Source of the DNA: an uncultured Clostridia bacterium | Lineage (GTDB): Bacteria > Bacillota > Clostridia > RUG12999 | DNA: 43,059 bases | Direction of reading: 5' to 3' | Assembly: GCA_934792465.1 (NCBI GenBank) | Contig: CAKVOK010000027.1 | Coordinates: forward strand, 1-43,059 | Part shown: positions 15,924 through 24,452 of the stretch, piece after piece | Layout of the letters: every line of letters begins with the position of its first letter | How positions within the stretch are numbered: the stretch's first letter is position 1 | Translations under genes and position numbers: made by a program | Notes under the pieces: model-generated | What the model was told of the DNA's origin: nothing | Seen by the model: only the letters and a program-made list of their open reading frames with translations | Database searches by the model: none

Positions 15924-17549
15924 ATGAAAAAGATAATAACATTTGTGATGTGCATGAGCCTTTCGGCTGCTGTGACGGCGGCAGGAATAAATGCGAACGT
16001 TTCGTATGACGCAGATAAAAGTATTCTTTCGGTCAGCGGAAATGCTGCGGAGGAATCGCCTCTTTATTATGAGGGAGTGAATGCCGTAATATATCCTACG
16101 GGTTCGAAGAATATAACGGCGGACGATGTAAACTCGATGAGATCGGTTGTATATTCGGAGATGACAGATGCCGAGGGAAAGTTCGCATTTGAAATAAATA
16201 TGCCGGACGGACTGAAAAGCGGAAAGTATACCGTGAAGCTTTCGGACGGCACAAGCAGCAACAGCTATTATATAATTCATGCCGATGCGAAACAGGCTGC
16301 GGAAGCACTGAAATATATAAATGCGGCTTCGGCTTTAGAAATGGAAGCTGTGCTCGAACAGCATATAGAAAGCGTAGGAGCGGATAAAGCCGAATATGCG
16401 AAATACAGCAAGGATATTGCAGATTATATTTATAAGATGAAACCGAAAAACGGATATGCCGTTTCGGAGCTTCTCAAAGCATATATATGCTCTATGACGG
16501 CTGCGGCAATGAAGTCGGGAGATACAACGCTTGAAAATGCGATAAACGATTACGCTTCATATCTGGAAATAAATGCGGAAACAGAATACGCAAATTACAG
16601 CGATGAAATAAAATCGGAAATCGAAAGCATTATGAAATCAACCGATTTTAATAAGGACATGAAAACCTTTTACAAGGAATGCCGCATGCTTGCGCTTGTC
16701 AGAAAAGCCGGCGGATATACGGAACTTAAAAAACTTGTGCTTGAAAACAGCGAAGCACTCGGAATAGATTTGTATAAATACAATAAGCTCGGCGAATACG
16801 CACAGGACAAGGTTTTTCAGAATATGTACAAAAATACGTTCAATAAATATTCGGATATAAAGACCTCATTTAATTCGGCAGTGGACGGCATGCCGAACGA
16901 TTCCGGCAGCAGCGGAACAGGCGGCGGAGGCGGAACGGGCGGCAGCGGCGCATCAAAATCGAATGCCGTAAATTCAAGCTTTTCAAATACCGTGCCAAAG
17001 AACAATGCGGGCGGATTTTCGGATATGTCGGAGCATTGGGCAAAAGAAAATGTTGATATGCTTTATAAAAAAGGCATCGTAAACGGTTATACGGACGGCA
17101 GCTTCAAGCCGGAAAACCGTGTTACGAGAGCGGAGTTTGCGAAAATGCTTGAAAAGGCGTTTGAAATCCCGAACGGAGCGGCAGCGGATTTTTCCGATGT
17201 ATCGGCTTCGGATTGGTATTATTCGTGCGTGAATTCCCTTGCGGGAGCGGGCATAATAACGGGTTTTGACGGAAAGTTTATGCCGAACGAGCTTATATCA
17301 AGGCAGGACGCAGCTGTTATGACGGAACGTGTGCTGAAATCGAAAGGAATAAACTTTGACGGCGAATACAGCTTTGCGGACAGCGAAAGCATTGCGGAAT
17401 ATGCCGCAAAAAGCGTAATGAATATGGCGGCAAGCGGCATTATAACAGGCGATAACGGGTATTTCAGACCGAACGGCTTCACAACGAGAGCGGAAGCGGC
17501 AACGCTTGTTGTGCGTGCGCTTGCGGCGGCAGGGAAAGGAGCGCAATAA
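15924..17549 (+). CDS. Secreted S-layer homology (SLH) protein, cell-wall anchor
   Basis: This 541-residue protein has a signal peptide (MKKIITFVMCMSLSAAVTAA). Residues 25-115 are beta-rich and resemble an Ig/Big-type domain. Residues about 120-325 are mostly helical with no known motif. A Gly/Ser linker near residues 327-345 (nucleotides about 16900-16960) precedes three C-terminal SLH domains: FSDMSEHWAKENVDMLYKKG, FSDVSASDWYYSCVNSLAGA and FADSESIAEYAAKSVMNMAA, each followed by an [FT]TRAE- or SRQD-type helix. SLH domains bind pyruvylated wall polymer, so this protein should sit on the cell surface. The helical N-terminal half might bind polysaccharide or other locus proteins. Its stop overlaps the next start (TAATG), indicating translational coupling. 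Confidence 0.88.
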   Translation: MKKIITFVMCMSLSAAVTAAGINANVSYDADKSILSVSGNAAEESPLYYEGVNAVIYPTGSKNITADDVNSMRSVVYSEMTDAEGKFAFEINMPDGLKSGKYTVKLSDGTSSNSYYIIHADAKQAAEALKYINAASALEMEAVLEQHIESVGADKAEYAKYSKDIADYIYKMKPKNGYAVSELLKAYICSMTAAAMKSGDTTLENAINDYASYLEINAETEYANYSDEIKSEIESIMKSTDFNKDMKTFYKECRMLALVRKAGGYTELKKLVLENSEALGIDLYKYNKLGEYAQDKVFQNMYKNTFNKYSDIKTSFNSAVDGMPNDSGSSGTGGGGGTGGSGASKSNAVNSSFSNTVPKNNAGGFSDMSEHWAKENVDMLYKKGIVNGYTDGSFKPENRVTRAEFAKMLEKAFEIPNGAAADFSDVSASDWYYSCVNSLAGAGIITGFDGKFMPNELISRQDAAVMTERVLKSKGINFDGEYSFADSESIAEYAAKSVMNMAASGIITGDNGYFRPNGFTTRAEAATLVVRALAAAGKGAQ

Positions 17550-20107
17550 TGAAAAGAGCATTTTTAATACTGTTATGTTTGTTTGCAACGTTCAGCGCAA
17601 GTGCGGAGGAGCAGCCGGAGACGGGTGTGAAATCGAATGAAGAAAAAGTCATTGAATATGTACTCGACGGCAGCGCATTTGAAACCGAAACCGTAACAAG
17701 AGGAGAATTTGTTTCGGCGGCGGTTAAGCTTATGGGATATTCCGAAACACTTAATACAAAAGAGGGATTTAAGGACGTTAAAAAGGATAGTCCGATAAAT
17801 ACGGCACTCAGTCTGGAATGGATTTCGGAGGGCGAAAAGTTTGAACCGCAAAACGAAATGGCGCTCAACGAAGCGGTAAAGGTTGCGGTTTCGGCACTCG
17901 GATACAAGGTTGCGGCGCAGGCGCAGGGCGGCTATCCGTCCGGATATATTGCACAGGCGAATAAAATACGTCTGTTGCAGGGAGTGGGCGGAACGCTGAA
18001 TGCTGAATCCGCATATAAGCTGCTTTTCAATATGGTGAACGCAAAGAAGGTAAACCCCGTAGGGCTCGGCGAGTCCACACAATATGAAACGGAAGAGGAA
18101 ACCGTTCTCGAAAGCGTACACAGCATATATATGCGGAAAGGCATACTGACGGCAGACAATTTCACAAGCCTTATATCGGACAAAAAGGCAGACGGATATA
18201 TAGCCGTTGACGGAATGAGAATAAAGTATGACGGCGAATGTACCGATATGCTCGGTATGAAATGCAAGGTATATTATACATATGATGATATAAACGATAT
18301 AAAGGAAGCTTTTCTGCTTATTGAGGAAACATATGAAAAACTCATTGTTCCGATTAATAAGATAACCGATATTAAAGACGGAAAAATAGAATATGAGGAA
18401 AACGAAAAAGACGAAAACGCAAGCATAGATAAAAGCTGCTATACGATATATAACGGAAAGAAAGCCGTGCTTTCAAAAGAGCTTTTGAAAGAAAATTCGG
18501 GTTATGCCATATTGTCGGATAATGATGACGACGGTACATATGATACCGTAAATATAAGCGCATACGAATATTTGACGGTAAAAAGCGTTGACTATACGGA
18601 GGAATCGATTACGGATAAAAACAGCAACGCATATGCCCTGTACGATTTGGACGAAAAGGATTTTCGGGTATACGCCGAAAGCGGAGAAGAACTCACAATA
18701 TACGATATTAAAGCCGATATGATTTTTCGTGTTGTAAAAAGCGAGGACGGCCGGCTGATAAAGCTGTACGGAATCACTCCCGGGAACGTGACGGGCAACG
18801 GCGATTATTATGAGGACGGCATATTGTGCATAGACGGCACGGAATACGGCGCAAGCAAGTATTTCAAAGATAATTTTGCCGATAAGCTTAAGCTCGGCGG
18901 CGTTGTTTCGGCAGCTATGGACGGCGAATTTGTAATAAGCATGGAAGACGCCGAAAATAAATACAGCTACGGCTATGCGGTGAATGCTGCACCGAAAGCG
19001 AATATCGACGAAGATATTGAAATGAAAATATTTACGTCCGGTGCGGAAATGAAAGTGCTTAAGCTTGCTTCAAGGGTTTCCTTGGACGGAGGTTCTTCGG
19101 TAAGCGCCAAAACGGCTGTCGACAGACTGAAAAACTCCGGAGAGTTTGAACCGCAGCTCATACGCTATTTGCTTGACAGCGAGGGAAAAATCAAGAAGAT
19201 AGACACTGCAAGCGATATTGCACCGGCAATACCGGGGGAATATGAAAACAATGACGACGCACTCGTGAGATATTCTTTCCCGGCAGAACCGAGTTACTGG
19301 TACAGAGTAAACAGCGGCGTTGTTTCGGGCAGATTCAATCTTATGTCAACAATGATTTTCAGAGTTCCGTCGGACGTTACGGAGGAAGAATTGTTCAGAG
19401 TAGGTACACGCTCGGATTTCGGAAACGGACTTATAACAGGTTCGACAGGCACGTTTGAAGTGTATAATCTTATGAAAAACGGTTCTCCGGAAGTGGTTGT
19501 ATACAGAAATACGGACGTCAGCGTCGGCAAAGGCTCGGCATCGGGCGTTATATCTAAGATATATAAAGGCACGGACAGCGAGGGCGAGATTTACAATATG
19601 ATAACGCTTTGCGGAGAAAACGGCTACGGCGATTTCTGCGTAAAAGACGATGTTTCGTTGCTGAAATCTTCGGGAAAAGCATTATGCCCCGGTGACGTAA
19701 TACGATATGTTAAGGACGGCAAGAACCGTATCACGGGAATTACCGTGGATTTTGACAGCGAAAAAATGGAACCGGACAACACGGCGTCCGCAGGATATTT
19801 CAATTTCAACGGGCACGACAGCCTGTGCTTCATGACCGGATATGTATATATTTCGGACGGCGGATATGTGCTTGTCAGCAACTCAAAGGACGATAACGGA
19901 AATCCTGATTACAGTATCGGAAACATGAGAAATTTCCCGACGAATACAAATAATGTAATAATTTATAATAAAAAGACCAAAACGATTCGGCCGGGCAGCG
20001 CAAGCGATATAAAAACATATGTTTCGGACGGCGGCCGTGCGGATTATATCTTGGTTAAACAGGATTATTATATACCGAGGCTTATCGTGATATACAGGGA
20101 GGGATAA
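17549..20107 (+). CDS. Large secreted protein with degenerate N-terminal SLH domains
   Basis: This 852-residue protein has a signal peptide (MKRAFLILLCLFATFSASAE). Residues about 45-180 contain two to three divergent SLH-type repeats: VTRGEFVSAAVKLMGY, FKDVKKDSPINTALSLEWIS, then MALNEAVKVAVSALGYKVAA and a GGYPSGYIAQANKIRLLQGV segment. The remaining ~670 residues are beta-rich and acidic, and I recognise no catalytic motif. Related long SLH proteins occur in Clostridia and Paenibacillus next to sugar loci. Its start overlaps the stop of the preceding SLH gene, so the two are probably made together, perhaps as paired surface components. A binding or scaffolding role is inferred; enzymatic activity cannot be excluded. 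Confidence 0.75.
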   Translation: MKRAFLILLCLFATFSASAEEQPETGVKSNEEKVIEYVLDGSAFETETVTRGEFVSAAVKLMGYSETLNTKEGFKDVKKDSPINTALSLEWISEGEKFEPQNEMALNEAVKVAVSALGYKVAAQAQGGYPSGYIAQANKIRLLQGVGGTLNAESAYKLLFNMVNAKKVNPVGLGESTQYETEEETVLESVHSIYMRKGILTADNFTSLISDKKADGYIAVDGMRIKYDGECTDMLGMKCKVYYTYDDINDIKEAFLLIEETYEKLIVPINKITDIKDGKIEYEENEKDENASIDKSCYTIYNGKKAVLSKELLKENSGYAILSDNDDDGTYDTVNISAYEYLTVKSVDYTEESITDKNSNAYALYDLDEKDFRVYAESGEELTIYDIKADMIFRVVKSEDGRLIKLYGITPGNVTGNGDYYEDGILCIDGTEYGASKYFKDNFADKLKLGGVVSAAMDGEFVISMEDAENKYSYGYAVNAAPKANIDEDIEMKIFTSGAEMKVLKLASRVSLDGGSSVSAKTAVDRLKNSGEFEPQLIRYLLDSEGKIKKIDTASDIAPAIPGEYENNDDALVRYSFPAEPSYWYRVNSGVVSGRFNLMSTMIFRVPSDVTEEELFRVGTRSDFGNGLITGSTGTFEVYNLMKNGSPEVVVYRNTDVSVGKGSASGVISKIYKGTDSEGEIYNMITLCGENGYGDFCVKDDVSLLKSSGKALCPGDVIRYVKDGKNRITGITVDFDSEKMEPDNTASAGYFNFNGHDSLCFMTGYVYISDGGYVLVSNSKDDNGNPDYSIGNMRNFPTNTNNVIIYNKKTKTIRPGSASDIKTYVSDGGRADYILVKQDYYIPRLIVIYREG

Positions 20108-20110
20108 GGA

Positions 20111-23100
20111 ATGAAAGCAATGAATAAAATCAGGATAACCGCATTTTTTGCAGCTCTTGCGATAGGCGTTCAGGGATTTGCATTTGCGGCAGACGACGGA
20201 TTTATATACAAAAATGCGTTTGATTCGTATATATCAAACGTTGTGCCGCCGGAGGTGAAAATGCTTACGAACGGTGAAGCGCTTGTACGTGAGGACGGAA
20301 AAGGAAACAAAGCGCTTGTTATAACGGATAACGGAGCAACCTCCGAAATGACGGTAGATACGGGAGAGCTTAAAGGAAGATACATAGTATCGGCAAAGTT
20401 TAAATCCTCCGATATAATGCCGAATATAGAATTCGGTGTGTATTCCTCCTCGGAAAATAAAAAATGCCCGGCAGTTTATGTTAAAGAGGGAGCGGTGTCT
20501 GACGCTTCGGGCAAGAAAATAGGGACTGTGGGACGAGGTATGTACGATGAAATCGCACTCGGCTTCGATACCTCCGCAGGGGTTGTAAGCACAGCGTTTA
20601 ACGGTATGTGGAAAGTATCAAGGCAGAAAGTTTCATCAATGCCCTCAAAAGCGGACAGAATATATATCAAAGTTACGCACAAGGACAGACAAAACGATAT
20701 TTATGTTGATGATATAAAGGCATATTCGGGAACAAAGCTTGATAAAACGGAGCTGAAAAGCAGCTTCAATCCGACAGGCTATGAATATGTGAAAATAGAC
20801 AAGAGCGTACCGGACAGAACGGTATTCGATTCCGGCGATATTGACGACAGAATGGATATCCAGTCGCCTTGGGCGGACTCGTCTTTTAAGCCGCAGGGGG
20901 AGAAAAACATTGCAAAAGCAGATATGCAGGACAGATTTAATCCGGAAAGAAAATACGGTGCAAACGGTATGTATTTTGAAAAATCGGACGAGGAGCAGGA
21001 AGGACCTATCTGGAACATCTCCGGTACGAGAATAACACAGTATAAATATATTGTTGCAAAAGGCGATTTTATGTCGACTTCGTTTGCGCCCGTAACCGAC
21101 TTGTTCTATCTCGTTGCAGGCTACAGCGGCGGACGAATAGACACGCCGATGGTACGTTTCAATTCGAGCGGAAATATTGTAACGAGCAGCGGCAACACGG
21201 TTAAAACCGTTAAAAGCGGCGAATGGGTAAATGTTATCGCTTCTATCGACTGCGTAGAAAAGACGGCTGATATATACATAAACGGCGAATTTGCCGATAC
21301 GGTTGCACTCAACAGCAATCTTAATAATCTGGGTTCGATACGTATATGGATTGAAAACGGTGCGGGCAAAGGCAATTTGAGCGTAAAAAATTGTACGGTA
21401 AGATGCTATTCGCAGAAATGGACGCCGGAATATGAGGACAACGGAACGCTGTTCCCGAACCAGGACGGCTTTAAGGAATATCTTTCGGATAAGATTGCTT
21501 TTCATCAGTATGCCGGAAATGTCGTTGTAAACGGCGAAAAGTATCTGCCGACAACGATGCCGCAGCGCATAGACGACGATTTGTATGTGTGCATTGACGC
21601 AATAAATCACGCTTTCGGACTGAATATTGCCGAGAACGGAAAGTCAGAGACGGTGACGGTGGAAAAGGACAGCGCAAAGGTAATGTCAAACGGCGAAACG
21701 GTCGATATGGGGCTTGCGGTAAAGGAAATTGACGGAAAGCTCATGATTCCCGTTAAGGCATTTGCCGAAAATATAATGAAGAAATATACATTTGACGACG
21801 GCAACGGCATGATTCTCGTTGCTGACAGAAAACTGAATTTCGATTTAAGCCGTGAGATAGTCGAGTATATGGATTCGGACAACAGATACCCGACGGAACG
21901 GCCGCTCAGCGGACTTAACAGATATATATTCTTTGAGCGTCCGTCGGCTGCGGAAATCCAAGATATTCTTGCAAAGAATACGGATAATTATACACAGCAT
22001 CCGAGATTGCTTATGAAAAGCACGGATTTTGACCGCATGAGAGAGCAGAGAAAAACAAATGAGGAATTTAATTCGCTTGTAAATAAAATCCTTGCGAGGG
22101 CGGATTCGTATTTCGAAATGGATTCGTTCGTATACAATATTTATGACGGTCAGCGTTTGCTGGATATATGCCGTGATATGCAGGGCAGAGTTAAAAATCT
22201 TTCGTTTGCGTATCAGATGACCGGAGATAAGAAATATGCGGAGCTTGCATATAAGTATATGCAGGAATTTACAACGTTCCCGGATTGGAATCCCTCGCAT
22301 ATCATAGACGTTCCCGAAGCTATGGTGGGACTTTCCATCGGATTCGACTGGTGCTACGATGCTTATACAAAGGAGCAAAGAGATGTGCTTGCGGACGGCA
22401 TGAAACGGCTCGGTATAGATACTCTCGAAAAGGCGTATCACGGACGCATGATGAGCGGCGGCAAAGCGGACAGAGGCGATATATTCGTAAAATGGAAAAG
22501 CAACTTCAATACCGTTGTAAACGGCGGTGCGATAATGGGGGCGACTGCGTTTGCGGAATACTATCCCGAAGCCTCCGCAGAACTTATAGAACACGCATTG
22601 AGAAGCTTGGAATATACTATGATAGGCTTTCTGCCGGCCGGAGGCTGGGTAGAAAGCGTAGGCTACTGGGATTATACCGTGACATTCCTTCAAAACGGTA
22701 TCGGAAGCCTTATGACGGCTGCCGGAACGGATTTCGGAATGATGAAATTCCAGGGTATGAAAGATACGGCAATGTTCATACTCAGCTTGGATTCGTTCCA
22801 GGGTGCGAACAACTTCCACGATGTCGGCACGGGGCGTATGGTATCGTCGGTTATGGGTTGGCTCGGAAAGGTGTATGACCAGCCGCTGTATTCACTGACG
22901 AGAAAAGAGGCGGTGCTCAGCGGATATTCGTGTACTCTTAATGATTTGATGTATTATAATGCGGACGAAAAGGCGGATGCAAACGAGCTGCCGAAAGACT
23001 GCTGGACAGAGGGCGTGGAAACCATATCAATGAGAGAATCTTATACCAACAGAACGGGTATGTTCGCTTCGGCTCATGCCGGACTTGTAACCTGCTACCA

Positions 23101-24442
23101 TTCGCAGGTAGACGTAGGGACGTTTGTATATGATGTTCTCGGCGAACGCTGGGCAATGGACCTCGGCATGGAAAATTATAACCTGAAGCTGAACAACTGG
23201 GGCGATAGCTACAGAAGAAGGGCAGAGGGACAGAACGTTATGCTGTTCAATCCGGACGAAACAACGGGACAGAATCCAAAAGGCTTCGCACCGAAAAAGG
23301 AATTTGTAAGCAAGGAAAGAGGCGCTTACTGCATATTTGATATGTCGGATATTTATCCGGATTATTTAAGTGAGGCGGAAAGAGGATTTTTAACGCAGGA
23401 CGACAGAAGAAGCCTTGTAATACGTGATGAATTTACGATGAAGGATTATACGGACGGATATTGGTTCATGCACACCGATGCGGAAGCGGAGGTCGCAGAC
23501 AACAACACCGTTATTCTGACAAAGAACCGCAAAAAAGTTAAAGTAAGCATACTCACGGATATAGACGGACTTGAAACAACGGTTATGGACGCAGTTCCGC
23601 TGCCGACATCGCCGACGGTAGAGGGTCAGAATCCGAATACGGGAATAAGAAAAATCGCACTCAAATTCAATGCGACGGGCAAGCATTATATTGCGGTGAA
23701 GCTTGCGCCTATGGGCGAGGCGGCGGCAAATAGTGAATTTACAAATGTGCCTATGTCGGAATGGACTGTTCCGGACGGCGCACTTGCGGCAGCGGAGGAT
23801 TTGAGCCTGAAAGATATTCTTGTAAACGGAAAATCGAACGGCGGAGAAATAACAGTGCCGATGTCAGAGGGCGACCCGATGCCGGAGATAACCCCCGTAC
23901 CGAACGTAAGCGGAAAGTATTGCGAGGTTTTACCGGCGGAAAATACAGACGGAGAAACACGTATAAGAATATATAACGACGCACGTACAACGTATATGGA
24001 GCATTACATCAATTATAAGGTATACGGAATACCGAAAGATGTAATGGATATGCACAGATACCCGATACTTAAAGTTGAGGTTGGTTCGACTCCGGAACCG
24101 GAGAACAACAAATGGAATATGTTTGACGAATCTATGTCTACGAGATGGACAACAATGACGGTAGGCGATACGGCGGTGTTCGACCTCGGAGATGAAAAGA
24201 AGATAGATGCGTTGGCGGTTGCATTCTGGCAGGGTGACAAACGTGTGTATAAGTATGAACTCAGCGTATCAAACGACGGCGAAACGTGGCAGAAGATAGA
24301 AAACGTACCGAGCGAGGGCGCAGGATATAATCTTACGGAAACCGGCGGAGTTACGGCGAGATATGTAAGATATACAAACCTCGGAAACAGTGTAAACGTA
24401 AACGGAAATATTCTTGAATTTGCTATTCTGCATAAGGATTAA
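20111..24442 (+). CDS. Secreted heparinase II/III-like polysaccharide lyase with LamG-like and F5/8C domains
   Basis: This 1443-residue protein has a signal peptide ending in FAFAA. Residues 30-225 and about 290-440 are LamG-like sandwiches, and about 455-580 resembles a copper-amine-oxidase N-terminal-like domain. The (alpha/alpha) toroid and heparinase II/III beta part cover about 610-1190. Candidate catalytic residues are N798/N800 in NFNTVVNGG, Y852 or Y855 (YWDYT), and H989 and H997 in SAHAGLVTCYHSQ; a YRRRAEGQN segment follows. Residues about 1320-1443 are an F5/8C (discoidin) domain. This family cleaves uronic-acid polysaccharides by beta-elimination. The substrate is not certain. GGAGG at 20098-20102 supports the start at 20111; 20120 is an alternative. 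A shorter paralogue lies at 30195. Confidence 0.87.
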   Translation: MKAMNKIRITAFFAALAIGVQGFAFAADDGFIYKNAFDSYISNVVPPEVKMLTNGEALVREDGKGNKALVITDNGATSEMTVDTGELKGRYIVSAKFKSSDIMPNIEFGVYSSSENKKCPAVYVKEGAVSDASGKKIGTVGRGMYDEIALGFDTSAGVVSTAFNGMWKVSRQKVSSMPSKADRIYIKVTHKDRQNDIYVDDIKAYSGTKLDKTELKSSFNPTGYEYVKIDKSVPDRTVFDSGDIDDRMDIQSPWADSSFKPQGEKNIAKADMQDRFNPERKYGANGMYFEKSDEEQEGPIWNISGTRITQYKYIVAKGDFMSTSFAPVTDLFYLVAGYSGGRIDTPMVRFNSSGNIVTSSGNTVKTVKSGEWVNVIASIDCVEKTADIYINGEFADTVALNSNLNNLGSIRIWIENGAGKGNLSVKNCTVRCYSQKWTPEYEDNGTLFPNQDGFKEYLSDKIAFHQYAGNVVVNGEKYLPTTMPQRIDDDLYVCIDAINHAFGLNIAENGKSETVTVEKDSAKVMSNGETVDMGLAVKEIDGKLMIPVKAFAENIMKKYTFDDGNGMILVADRKLNFDLSREIVEYMDSDNRYPTERPLSGLNRYIFFERPSAAEIQDILAKNTDNYTQHPRLLMKSTDFDRMREQRKTNEEFNSLVNKILARADSYFEMDSFVYNIYDGQRLLDICRDMQGRVKNLSFAYQMTGDKKYAELAYKYMQEFTTFPDWNPSHIIDVPEAMVGLSIGFDWCYDAYTKEQRDVLADGMKRLGIDTLEKAYHGRMMSGGKADRGDIFVKWKSNFNTVVNGGAIMGATAFAEYYPEASAELIEHALRSLEYTMIGFLPAGGWVESVGYWDYTVTFLQNGIGSLMTAAGTDFGMMKFQGMKDTAMFILSLDSFQGANNFHDVGTGRMVSSVMGWLGKVYDQPLYSLTRKEAVLSGYSCTLNDLMYYNADEKADANELPKDCWTEGVETISMRESYTNRTGMFASAHAGLVTCYHSQVDVGTFVYDVLGERWAMDLGMENYNLKLNNWGDSYRRRAEGQNVMLFNPDETTGQNPKGFAPKKEFVSKERGAYCIFDMSDIYPDYLSEAERGFLTQDDRRSLVIRDEFTMKDYTDGYWFMHTDAEAEVADNNTVILTKNRKKVKVSILTDIDGLETTVMDAVPLPTSPTVEGQNPNTGIRKIALKFNATGKHYIAVKLAPMGEAAANSEFTNVPMSEWTVPDGALAAAEDLSLKDILVNGKSNGGEITVPMSEGDPMPEITPVPNVSGKYCEVLPAENTDGETRIRIYNDARTTYMEHYINYKVYGIPKDVMDMHRYPILKVEVGSTPEPENNKWNMFDESMSTRWTTMTVGDTAVFDLGDEKKIDALAVAFWQGDKRVYKYELSVSNDGETWQKIENVPSEGAGYNLTETGGVTARYVRYTNLGNSVNVNGNILEFAILHKD

Positions 24443-24452
24443 GGAGGTCAAT

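Noticed and set aside
15924..20107. Possible cellulosome-type scaffoldin with cohesins.
   Set aside because: No cohesin or dockerin motifs (such as paired calcium-binding DxNxDG loops) are visible in these or neighbouring proteins.
21845..22819. A 324-codon minus-strand frame opposite the first lyase.
   Set aside because: The composition is unlike a real protein and it covers the conserved catalytic core on the other strand.
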